A stretch of DNA of 9,421 bases from Clostridiales bacterium UBA1380 (GTDB taxonomy: Bacteria > Bacillota > Clostridia > Oscillospirales > CAG-272), in NCBI GenBank assembly GCA_002305445.1, contig DBRA01000025.1, positions 1 to 9,421 of the forward strand, written 5' to 3'. Made by a program: the position numbers and the translations under genes. The notes under the pieces are model-generated. The model was not told the DNA's origin and did no database searches. It saw only the letters and a list, made by a program, of their open reading frames with translations. Numbering within the stretch: position 1 is the stretch's first letter; each line of letters opens with the position of its first letter. This document shows, one piece after another, positions 1-7,758 of this stretch.

Positions 1-13
1 GACGCTGTTTTGC

Positions 14-2554
14 TTATCTTATAACGAGGCTATCGGTTATGGTCGCATCAAACATTATCCTGCCGTTTTCGAAGGTGAAATCTACCGGCTTACCGTCGGC
101 TGTGACCGAGGACACGCGTTCGGTATACGGAAGTTCGATGCATTTTAAGTGAATTTTGCCGGAAACCACCGTCAGCGATGTGCTTTCGGCAGTGCGCTCA
201 AAGCTGCCCCACGCGCAGTCGAGCGACCACATGCAGCGGAAATCGCCCGGGACGATCGGATTGAACCCGATTACACCGTTCGGCATGTCGAAGCTGAAGC
301 CGGAGAAGATCGGCAGCATCGCGAACGAAGCCATGCTGCGCGCGTAGTTCGAGCCGCACTCGATCTCGTTCCACGGATTGCGGTTGAACCCGCGGTAGCG
401 GTCGCGGACGGCCTTGACTATCGAAACGCCTTCGTCGATGAAGCCTTCGCTTATCAAAAGACCGGCAAGAGCGTATTCAAAGCCGTGCATCGACTCCTGC
501 GCGTACGGTATCGGTATCGCCGGAGTAGGAGTACCTTCGGGATAGCTGCAGATAATCGCGCCCGCTTCGTCGTTGACGGCGAAAAGGCGGAATGTGTTGT
601 AGTGGCTGCGCATGTTCGGCAGGAAGTTGTTTTTATAAATGCTGCGCAGCGCGGTGTGCAGCTGCTCTTTGTCGAATATTTCGCCCAAGCCGTTGATGCT
701 CGCGTGCCACTGCGCAAGGCACTGGTCGATCTCGGAGCCTTCGCCGATCTGATACTTTATCTCCTCCGACTCGCTGTTCCAGTATGCGTTGACCGCGTCT
801 TCGCCGAAGCTTTCGAGAACAGCCTTATCCTTGAGGTCGACTTTCTGAACGTACCATTTGCCGTTGAAGAGATTCTCGTCGCACCACTTCTTGCCTGATA
901 CGAACAGCCGCTCATAGAGTTCGGCCGCGTCGTCGTCGCCGACTCTGCGCGCCATCTCCGCGCCCGCCTTCAGCGCCGCCAGATAAAATCCCTCAAGCCA
1001 TGACGACGGCCCGAACAGCTCCATGTCGAGCGTGTGATGCTGCCGCCCCTCTAAAACGCCGTCCATGTCGCGGTCCCAGCGGTCGTGATTTGCTTCGCTC
1101 CATGCGTATTCGAGAGACTTTTTAACCTTGCCCCAGATCGAGCGGAGCCAGTTGTCGTCGCCGCATATCTTCCATTCGCGGTAGGTCTTGATAACCCCGC
1201 CCATCTGACCGTCGACACAGGCGCGGAAACCGCCGCGTTCGCGTCCGAGCGGCAGCCTCATGCGGAAGACCATGCGTCCGTTTTCGTCCTGATTGTACTC
1301 GAAGTCCGTTTCGCGGATGCTGCGCTCGAGGTTCGGGAACAAGAAGCACAGCGCATACGCGTAGTTCCAGACATGAGTACATGTGCCCTCGCACGAACCC
1401 CAGTGCTCGTTCATGCCCTCCCAGCCGTAAAACTCGCCGTTTTCGAGCCGGAGAACCGTCGCCGTCTTGAGCACCGAAACGTTCGCCGATATGGCTTCGA
1501 CGACTTCCTCGGGCAATGTCGACGCGAACAGCTCGTCGTGGTACCGCTTTGTGCCGTTCCACAGCATATCCCAGTTTACGAACGAGTACTCGGCCGACGC
1601 GCGCGAATCCGCAAACAGAGTCGCGTAGTAGTTCTTCCATGTGACGTCGACGTCCTCGCCCTTATCGTTCTTGCGCGTCAGGCGGTCCCAATAGTTATAG
1701 TTGTTCGGCACGTTCCACGAGATTATATAGCGCACGCGGACGGTCTCGCCGGCTCCGGCGCGCAGCTTTACGCACAACGTCGCTGTGTCGTTGTTTCCCG
1801 CGTTCTCATACGTGCGGTTTTCAAACTCGTCCTGTTCGATAAAATTGCGCCAGTAGCGTTCGCGATTGTCGTTCCAGCTGCCGCGGTACCAGTACTGCTG
1901 ATACGAAACGCCATCCTTTGCGTCGGTCGCAAGCGTGAGGTCGCCGTAACCTGTGCTGTCCGGCGGATTTTTCGTCTGCCGCAGGAAAATCGCGCTGCCG
2001 AACCCGGTTTTGCAGTAATCGTTTACGGAACCGCCGAACGGATTGCACAGCGAAGCGGCAACCGAATAGTCGAGCGCCTGATCGGACGTGTTCGTCACGG
2101 CGAACTCAAAGAAAGCAGCGGGGATACTCGAGTTTTTATCGTCGAGCGGGATGAGCGGATTCCACGCGGTCATTGTCACCGTTCCGGGAAACGTATCGTC
2201 GGTGAATTCGATGGATGCGATGGGGAACTCGCCTGTGAAGACGCAGTTTCTGAAGTGCGGGAAGCCCGCCATCGTTGCCGAATTCAAGCCGCTGCCGTAA
2301 CCCTGCCCGTATGTGCCGGTCAGCGATGTGTTGACGTCGCCGTTGATGATGCGCGCGTCGACCGTCTTTCCGCCGCGGGCTGCCTTGATCGCAAAGTGGC
2401 TGTTGCCCAAGAGGCTGCCCTTGTTCGGACGGTTGAATATCTCCCAGTCGATAAGCCGTCCGTTGCCGGCAAGACCTATGCTGCCGGATCCGATGCCGCC
2501 GAGCGGAAACGAAATTTCATTTGTCGCCGCTCCCGTAAAAGTTGTGCGTTTCAT
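14..2554 (-). CDS. GH116-family glycoside hydrolase (beta-glucosidase/beta-xylosidase type)
   Basis: An 846-residue protein of the GBA2/DUF608 family, retaining beta-glycosidases acting on beta-glucosides, beta-xylosides or glucosylceramide-like substrates. The N-terminal domain opens with PLGGIGSGSIGLAGNGRLIDWEIFN (17-41, family hallmark: PLGG, W37, N41) and contains IPAAFFEFAVTNTSDQ (144-159), typical of the beta-sandwich part. The (alpha/alpha)6 catalytic part includes WEGMNEHWGSCEGTCTHVWN (378-397) and HHTLDMELFGPSSW near 506-519. Aligned by eye to GBA2, Glu379 (or Glu389) is the candidate nucleophile and Asp510 the candidate acid/base. There is no signal peptide, so it should act in the cytoplasm on imported small glycosides. 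An upstream ATG at 2566 is in frame, but the start at 2554 is preferred because GGAG lies six bases before it. The stop is TAA at 16-14. It follows the cytochrome operon and may have its own promoter. Substrate cannot be told from sequence. Confidence 0.9.
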   Translation of the reverse strand: MKRTTFTGAATNEISFPLGGIGSGSIGLAGNGRLIDWEIFNRPNKGSLLGNSHFAIKAARGGKTVDARIINGDVNTSLTGTYGQGYGSGLNSATMAGFPHFRNCVFTGEFPIASIEFTDDTFPGTVTMTAWNPLIPLDDKNSSIPAAFFEFAVTNTSDQALDYSVAASLCNPFGGSVNDYCKTGFGSAIFLRQTKNPPDSTGYGDLTLATDAKDGVSYQQYWYRGSWNDNRERYWRNFIEQDEFENRTYENAGNNDTATLCVKLRAGAGETVRVRYIISWNVPNNYNYWDRLTRKNDKGEDVDVTWKNYYATLFADSRASAEYSFVNWDMLWNGTKRYHDELFASTLPEEVVEAISANVSVLKTATVLRLENGEFYGWEGMNEHWGSCEGTCTHVWNYAYALCFLFPNLERSIRETDFEYNQDENGRMVFRMRLPLGRERGGFRACVDGQMGGVIKTYREWKICGDDNWLRSIWGKVKKSLEYAWSEANHDRWDRDMDGVLEGRQHHTLDMELFGPSSWLEGFYLAALKAGAEMARRVGDDDAAELYERLFVSGKKWCDENLFNGKWYVQKVDLKDKAVLESFGEDAVNAYWNSESEEIKYQIGEGSEIDQCLAQWHASINGLGEIFDKEQLHTALRSIYKNNFLPNMRSHYNTFRLFAVNDEAGAIICSYPEGTPTPAIPIPYAQESMHGFEYALAGLLISEGFIDEGVSIVKAVRDRYRGFNRNPWNEIECGSNYARSMASFAMLPIFSGFSFDMPNGVIGFNPIVPGDFRCMWSLDCAWGSFERTAESTSLTVVSGKIHLKCIELPYTERVSSVTADGKPVDFTFENGRIMFDATITDSLVIR

Positions 2555-2560
2555 GATGAT

Positions 2561-2564
2561 CTCC
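2561..2564 (-). promoter_or_regulatory. Ribosome binding site of the GH116 gene (decides the start)
   Basis: The minus strand reads GGAG with six bases to the ATG at 2554. The alternative ATG at 2566 shares its G with this site and is preceded only by AT-rich DNA without a ribosome binding site. Confidence 0.7.
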
Positions 2565-2593
2565 ATTCGAATTGTATTATTATTTTATATAGT

Positions 2594-2602
2594 ATTATAT
2601 CA
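2594..2602 (-). promoter_or_regulatory. Putative extended -10 promoter element for the GH116 gene
   Basis: The minus strand reads TGATATAAT, an exact TGnTATAAT extended -10, right after the stop of the diheme lipoprotein gene and about 40 bases before the GH116 start. No good TTGACA-type -35 sits 17 bases upstream, but extended -10 promoters can work without one. The surrounding gap is very AT-rich, so chance occurrence is possible. Confidence 0.4.
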
Positions 2603-4495
2603 TCAGTTCTCGCGCTTTGACGATATCGACAGCACAAATTGCTCGATATCGCGAAGCTGCTGTTCGGTCATACCTCCGACTTTCCCGTGCCTTGTGCTTC
2701 CGTCTTCGTTTAACGGATTGTACTTCGTCAGTAATTCGTATACTGTCGCGGCGCGTCCGTCGTACAGATACGGCGCCGTGCGCCACACTTCGACAAGCGG
2801 CGGAACAAGCAGTCCGCGGCTCTCGTTCCCGGTCTGCGTGTGATTTTCGATAAGCTTATCGTTGCCGTACAGTTCGTTTGCGTGGCATTCGACGCAGCCG
2901 GCTTCGCCGTAAAACAGCTCCTTGCCGCGCTGTGCCGACTCCGACAACGTCCCGTCGTCTTCGAGATACGGACTTTCCGCCGGCTCGAGCGATCTCACAT
3001 ACGCATCGAGCTGCTTTTTCTCTTCGTCGGACATTCCGGCGTTGAACAGTATGTACTTCACGCCTGCTTCGACTGCGATTCCGGCGGATTGGCGGATTCC
3101 CGTCGCCATCACATGCCCGCGGTCAAATGTATAAAGCATTGAGCGCGCCTGCTTCGGCGTACCGATGCCGTCGTTGAGATTGTCCCAGTTCAGCGCGTCC
3201 GTGCGCGCGTCCGGATGGCAAGACGCGCACGTCAGCCATTCCTGATAGCATATCGAAGCGTCGTTCCACAGCCGTTCGCCGGCTCGTTCATCGCTTTCCT
3301 CCGCGCCGGTGGCAAGGCTGGCGGATGCTGTTATCTCAAGCGTCCGTGCGTCAAGAACCATTACATCACCGTTAAAATAGTTAGCCGTAATGTAGAAACC
3401 GTCGCCCGCGGCCACAGCGCGCGTCCCCGAGTCGCCGGTTCCTGTGCGCAGCTTGAAGCTGTAAGCGAAATCGAGCGTGTCGGCGACAGCCGCCGTATCA
3501 GGGGTGTCGTCGTCCGAAAGCAAACCGTCGCCCGCTAAAGATATCTTACTAAGTAATTTCCCCGTGTCAAGCGTGATTATCTCGCCCGTTCCTGCGATCG
3601 CAACCGCAAGCGTGCTGTCGGTCGCCGCGGCGCCCCACGGGTTTGCCGCTCCTCTGTCGATATCGTCAAGCAGCACCGATGCTCTCAGCGTTCGCGACGC
3701 TGTGTCAATTACCGATACCGCGTTTGTATATACCCAGCCGCGGTCAAGCTGCGTCGTCGCCACATTATAGCGTCCGAGCACATGCGTAACATAAATAACG
3801 CTTCCGTCGGGCGATGCGGCTATGCCGCGCACTCCCGTCGAGCCGTTTGTCAAGTCAATACGGGCTGTTTCCTCGAGCGTTTCCTGTGCGTATGCCGCGA
3901 CGGAAGATGACGTTGTGCCGCTGTTGGCCGCTCCGTCCGGCAGATGACCGGCGACCCATACGCATCCGTCCGCGACTGCGAGAGCGGACGGCTCGCGTAC
4001 GGTTTTTTCCGTCGCTTTGGTTTTCATCGTTTCCGCGTCGAGTGATCTGACTGTGTTGTCAAACCGTTCGGCGACATATACCGTTCCGTTGTGAAAAGCA
4101 ATATCTGTCGGTGTATGCCCCGCGTCAGCCTCGCCCGTCATCTTCATCTTCGATGTGTCGATGCGGTATACCTTGCCGTATGCTCCGCCTGCGGCGGCAT
4201 AGAGGACTGTGCCGTCGTCGTTCAACGCAACAGCCGACGGCGAAAGGTCGAGTGCAACTTTCGATGCGACGGTTAGAGTGCCATCATCGAGTGTTAACTT
4301 AAATATTAGGTTTTGTCCCGAATCCGCGATGTAGATCGTGTCGCCGCTGACAGCAATGTCTGAAGGGCTTGCATAAACACTCGCGTCTTTTATACTTTTC
4401 GATGCGCCGCTTGTTTTGCACGACCAAAGCGTTGCCGATACAAGCGCAAGGACGACAGCCAGTACAAGGATGATGTTATATTTTATCTGTTTCAT
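2603..4495 (-). CDS. Beta-propeller (YncE/YVTN-like) fused to a MauG/CcpA-like diheme cytochrome c domain, probable lipoprotein
   Basis: A 630-residue exported protein. The N-terminus has a basic start, a hydrophobic run and LWSC, making Cys26 a candidate lipidated residue, although Trp at -2 is atypical for a lipobox. Residues about 40-395 contain repeated blade-like units (SDIAVSGDTIYIADSG, TDIAFHNGTVYVAERFDN, RGIAASPDGSVIYVTHV) of the YncE/lactonase propeller type. The C-terminal part carries two heme sites: C423-AS-C426-H427, followed by TDALNWDNLNDGIGTPK, and C534-VE-C537-H538, followed by the MauG/CcpA-like APYLYDGRAATVYELL (574-589). Relatives with this propeller plus diheme layout are known in Planctomycetes and Bacteroidetes, mostly without a proven function; peroxidase or oxidase chemistry is possible by family. 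Tyr578 sits where relatives usually have His (PYLHDG). Its ribosome binding site overlaps the stop of the upstream gene, so the two cytochromes are probably made together. Confidence 0.87.
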   Translation of the reverse strand: MKQIKYNIILVLAVVLALVSATLWSCKTSGASKSIKDASVYASPSDIAVSGDTIYIADSGQNLIFKLTLDDGTLTVASKVALDLSPSAVALNDDGTVLYAAAGGAYGKVYRIDTSKMKMTGEADAGHTPTDIAFHNGTVYVAERFDNTVRSLDAETMKTKATEKTVREPSALAVADGCVWVAGHLPDGAANSGTTSSSVAAYAQETLEETARIDLTNGSTGVRGIAASPDGSVIYVTHVLGRYNVATTQLDRGWVYTNAVSVIDTASRTLRASVLLDDIDRGAANPWGAAATDSTLAVAIAGTGEIITLDTGKLLSKISLAGDGLLSDDDTPDTAAVADTLDFAYSFKLRTGTGDSGTRAVAAGDGFYITANYFNGDVMVLDARTLEITASASLATGAEESDERAGERLWNDASICYQEWLTCASCHPDARTDALNWDNLNDGIGTPKQARSMLYTFDRGHVMATGIRQSAGIAVEAGVKYILFNAGMSDEEKKQLDAYVRSLEPAESPYLEDDGTLSESAQRGKELFYGEAGCVECHANELYGNDKLIENHTQTGNESRGLLVPPLVEVWRTAPYLYDGRAATVYELLTKYNPLNEDGSTRHGKVGGMTEQQLRDIEQFVLSISSKREN

Positions 4496-4500
4496 CGACG

Positions 4501-4507
4501 CTCCCTC
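4501..4507 (-). promoter_or_regulatory. Ribosome binding site of the beta-propeller diheme gene, overlapping the upstream stop
   Basis: The minus strand reads GAGGGAG, five bases before the ATG at 4495. Its first two bases are the last two of the TGA stop of the HzsA-like gene, so terminating ribosomes sit on the initiation site. This suggests coupled expression of the two cytochromes. Confidence 0.75.
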
Positions 4508-7500
4508 ACTTGTATGCCGGATACTCGCCGTATGTCGGTTCCGTGTTATCGGAGTCGTAGCGTTTTTCGCCGTTTTTCTCGGCGGCTCTGTTAGCTGCCT
4601 CCACGGCTTGGCGATACTCGAATTTTTTCAGCCGCCACAGGTCGGTTTCGTTCATTTGATAACCTTCCATGTCGACGTCCGGGTTCTCTTCCAGCCGTTT
4701 CTTGCCGAGCTCTATTATTGCAAGCGCTTTCTTATATGCATCGCTTCCGGCCGGAAACTTCTTCAGATAAGGCGAAAGCTCCGGATTATCGAAGTATATC
4801 GAAGCGGCTCCGGTACTTGAGAAAGCATTTGTATATATAAGCCCGGGCAGGGAAGCGAGCTCCGACGGAGTGAGCGGACACCGTCCGCCGAGGTTTGACG
4901 GGTAATTTGTCGAAAAGTCGCCGTAATAAGGCGCGTTTGCGTCGACCCACATTTGGATCGCTCGCAGTTCGCTGTCCGTCAGATACGTGCTGTGCGCATC
5001 GTTTTTATCGGTTAGCTTTTTAATGAGAGGGGAGGCAAAGCTGCCCCAAGTTTTAGCGTTTGTGAACTCCGTACCTGCACCACCGACTACGTTCAGCAGG
5101 TTGCCGTAGTACCCCGACCTGCCGCTGCGCGTGCGCCACAGATCGACATACGATGCGTTGAACACGAGCGTTTTATCGGGGACGAGTGTGAGCGATGCGG
5201 CCGGATTGTCATATCCGTGGCAGGAGATGCAGTTGTTTGTGAAGATCGGCTGGATATCGGTTAAGTAGTTGAGGTTGCCCTCCGGCATCCAGTCATACCG
5301 TTCCGGTTTGTCGGGGACATTGACACCGACGCCGTCTACAACGGTAAACGACTTTTCAAGAGCTACCGGCGTTTGATACATCGACGCGGACAGCGGTGCC
5401 GTCGCCGCGTTTTCGTGACAGCCGACGCAACCGGTCTTTTCGCCCGATTGCACGAGCGTTCCGGAGCGCATGGATTGTATCATCCTGCCGTCCTCCGAAA
5501 TCAGCTGGAAATACACAAACGCGTCCTGCGGCACTTCGAAATACGCGCTTCCGTCCTCATAAACTGGAGCATCGCCGAGCACGCGCTTGACTTCGAAACT
5601 GTGCCAGTTGACGGCGGGGAACTCCTGACCCTGAGCCACCCAGTCGGCAGAAGGCGTGTAATACAGCTTCGGAACGCTCTCGATCACGCGGATATATGCC
5701 ACCGAACCGCGCTCGACGCCTTTCATGTGTGTTCCCTTATAAACGTCCTGCACAAAGAAAGTACCTGCGTCGTCGTTGTAATTGCGACGCTCCGAAACGA
5801 TGAAGCTCTCGTTATCGGCAGCCTCAAGGAGCCGCACATCGTAAGCGCCGAGCGGGCTGTCGTCTTCGTAAAGCAAGACTTCGAATCCCTGCGCGTTGAC
5901 GAGATATATCCCTGTTTTTTCGCTGCCCGGCGAAATCTGCCGGCTGACTAAAAACGTATTTTCATCGAGCGGGTACGGATCCTCGTATTTCAGCGACAGT
6001 CCCGTTGTCGCGTCGATGTCGAGGCCGTCGCCCGGCTCTCCTATGCGCACTTTGAGAGATGACGGGATCGTCATGACGACCGCATCCCTACCGTCGGTCG
6101 CCGTCGAGCGGTCGATGACTATAATTCCGCCCCACGGCCTGTCATGGGTTGATGAGAGCGTTGCGATGACTTTATTCGTTCCCGGTATCTGCTGCGCGTC
6201 GATGTATGCGCCGGTCGGCGTGTTGTTGCCGTAATATGTATTCTGTAGAGTGCCGTCGGGGTTTACAGTCCAGATACCCTGCGCGCTGCCGAAATCGCGG
6301 TCGACATACTCCCAGCGGTCATACAGGATTCGTCCGTCGCTCATCACATCGGTCGGGCGCTCGAATAAAGTCGAGTTCGTTATTTTAATTATATTCGCGC
6401 CGTCCGCATCCATGCGGTATATGTTTGCAGAGATGTGGCGGTTGCACATGACGTATTTCGCCGAGCGTGTGGATGAAAAAACGATCCTGCCGTTCGGCAG
6501 ATACAGCGGGTCCATGTCGTCGACGTCGCTCATGCTTGTGAGCTGCTTTGTTACGGTTATCTCTTTGCCCTCAAGCGTGCTTTCATAGATATGATAGCTG
6601 TCGCCGGCGTCCGCGCGGAACGAATACAAAAGACGGCTGCCGTCAGATGAAACTTCGAGGTCGCGGTAAACGCCCGTGACGGACGCCGCGAGTGTCGTCA
6701 CTTCGCCTGTCGCTGTCTGAAGCAGCTTAATCGCACCGCCCGGAGAGAACGTACCGATGTTGTATTCGCCTGCGTATGACGGAAACATCGTGTGCGTATT
6801 GTGGTGGTCTCCCTTATACTGATTGCGCGTCACAAACACGAGCTGTTTGCCGTAAAGCGCCGGATGCGAGAGGGCGATCTTCGAATACAGTTCCGATATA
6901 TCCGCGCCGAGCCGTTCGTATTCGGTCAGATTGTCCGCGACATCCACATTCGCAAGCTTGTTCCAACGCGTTTCAAGTTCGCCGATCGTGGATTCGTACC
7001 CGCTTTTGTCATAGCTGCCGGGAAAATTCTTTTCATAAGAGGCGATTATTTCACGCATCTCGCCGAACACATCCGATGTGTATCCCGTCGCCTTTTTTAA
7101 TGCGGATGCACCGGTTACGGCGCGCTGATCTTCGCATATCTTGCCGACGGTGCGTATTTCGTCGACCGATATAAAGCCCCAGCTCGACGTAGTGCTATCC
7201 ACAATGTCGATATATACGCGCTCGCCTTCGGTGTAATTGCCGCCCAGGTCTATGGAGACATCGACAAAGGGATGACCCGAGCCGCTCGGGTTTGACGCCT
7301 GACCGAGAATTTTTCCGTCAGACACGCGCACTACGGCTACATAGTTGCTGGCTCCGCCGGCTATTTTCAGCGTCACTACGGGGTCGTATATAAGATAATC
7401 CGGCGACATTATATGTCCCGTAAAGCTTTCGTCATAATCGGTCTGGTTGTCGAAAAAAACGGTGCAGAGGTAGTGCTTGCCGTGCTTGTTCATCGGAGTG

Positions 7501-7715
7501 ACGCCGTCGTTCCTGTCTGTATCGCGGTCCAGTACCAGCCTTATCGAACCCCAGTCATCCTCCGAGTAAAACGGCTCAAGAACGCCGTCCTCGAAGCTCC
7601 AGACAATTTCGCCGTAGCCGTTGTCGGCCGCGAAGGAAGCCGTGGCCGTTATAACAACCGTCAGCAGTATAAAAACCGCGGCGTAAACGAGCAGATTTTT
7701 TTGTGTGTTATTCAT
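4506..7715 (-). CDS. Exported HzsA-like beta-propeller diheme cytochrome c with N-terminal beta-sandwich domain
   Basis: A 1069-residue secreted protein. A Sec signal peptide occupies 1-29, with likely cleavage after ASFA. Residues about 37-190 form a predicted beta-sandwich module ending in IVDSTTSSWGFISVDEI, like galactose-binding-type domains seen beside GH32 and planctomycete proteins. A helical linker follows (about 195-285), then a propeller-like region (about 290-700) with HzsA-family signatures such as NIYRMDADGAN (431-441) and GRILYDRWEYVDRD (461-474). Two c-type heme sites follow: C763-VG-C766-H767 and C829-IS-C832-H833. LTDSELRAIQMWVDANAPYYG (912-932) and the ending up to EKRYD match the family's usual C-terminus, so it looks full length. 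Relatives of the hydrazine synthase alpha subunit occur widely outside anammox bacteria with no known reaction; partners HzsB and HzsC are absent here. The start at 7715 is set by a strong GAGGGGA site. The gene lies 43 nt after ccsA, and the next gene follows 10 nt on. Confidence 0.85.
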   Translation of the reverse strand: MNNTQKNLLVYAAVFILLTVVITATASFAADNGYGEIVWSFEDGVLEPFYSEDDWGSIRLVLDRDTDRNDGVTPMNKHGKHYLCTVFFDNQTDYDESFTGHIMSPDYLIYDPVVTLKIAGGASNYVAVVRVSDGKILGQASNPSGSGHPFVDVSIDLGGNYTEGERVYIDIVDSTTSSWGFISVDEIRTVGKICEDQRAVTGASALKKATGYTSDVFGEMREIIASYEKNFPGSYDKSGYESTIGELETRWNKLANVDVADNLTEYERLGADISELYSKIALSHPALYGKQLVFVTRNQYKGDHHNTHTMFPSYAGEYNIGTFSPGGAIKLLQTATGEVTTLAASVTGVYRDLEVSSDGSRLLYSFRADAGDSYHIYESTLEGKEITVTKQLTSMSDVDDMDPLYLPNGRIVFSSTRSAKYVMCNRHISANIYRMDADGANIIKITNSTLFERPTDVMSDGRILYDRWEYVDRDFGSAQGIWTVNPDGTLQNTYYGNNTPTGAYIDAQQIPGTNKVIATLSSTHDRPWGGIIVIDRSTATDGRDAVVMTIPSSLKVRIGEPGDGLDIDATTGLSLKYEDPYPLDENTFLVSRQISPGSEKTGIYLVNAQGFEVLLYEDDSPLGAYDVRLLEAADNESFIVSERRNYNDDAGTFFVQDVYKGTHMKGVERGSVAYIRVIESVPKLYYTPSADWVAQGQEFPAVNWHSFEVKRVLGDAPVYEDGSAYFEVPQDAFVYFQLISEDGRMIQSMRSGTLVQSGEKTGCVGCHENAATAPLSASMYQTPVALEKSFTVVDGVGVNVPDKPERYDWMPEGNLNYLTDIQPIFTNNCISCHGYDNPAASLTLVPDKTLVFNASYVDLWRTRSGRSGYYGNLLNVVGGAGTEFTNAKTWGSFASPLIKKLTDKNDAHSTYLTDSELRAIQMWVDANAPYYGDFSTNYPSNLGGRCPLTPSELASLPGLIYTNAFSSTGAASIYFDNPELSPYLKKFPAGSDAYKKALAIIELGKKRLEENPDVDMEGYQMNETDLWRLKKFEYRQAVEAANRAAEKNGEKRYDSDNTEPTYGEYPAYK

Positions 7716-7720
7716 TTCGA

Positions 7721-7727
7721 TCCCCTC
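7721..7727 (-). promoter_or_regulatory. Strong ribosome binding site of the HzsA-like gene (decides the start)
   Basis: The minus strand reads GAGGGGA, five bases before the ATG at 7715. The in-frame ATG at 7772 lies inside ccsA and would place 19 mostly polar residues before the signal peptide, so 7715 is the better start. Confidence 0.8.
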
Positions 7728-7758
7728 AAATTTTGCGCCGGAAAGATTATGATGCGTA

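Noticed and set aside
149..898. 249-codon plus-strand open frame
   Set aside because: Antisense to the GH116 catalytic domain, with no recognisable motif or ribosome binding site.
1085..2620. 511-codon open frame on the plus strand opposite the GH116 gene
   Set aside because: It lies wholly antisense to a gene with clear family motifs; its product is Val/Arg/Ala-rich without recognisable domains. It is a by-product of GC-biased codons.
5373..5951. 192-codon plus-strand open frame
   Set aside because: Antisense to the heme-binding part of the HzsA-like gene; no family features seen.
4506..7715. Hydrazine synthase and an anammox organism
   Set aside because: HzsA-like relatives are widespread; no HzsB, HzsC or hydrazine dehydrogenase is present, and the neighbouring surface-anchor tail does not fit an anammox planctomycete.
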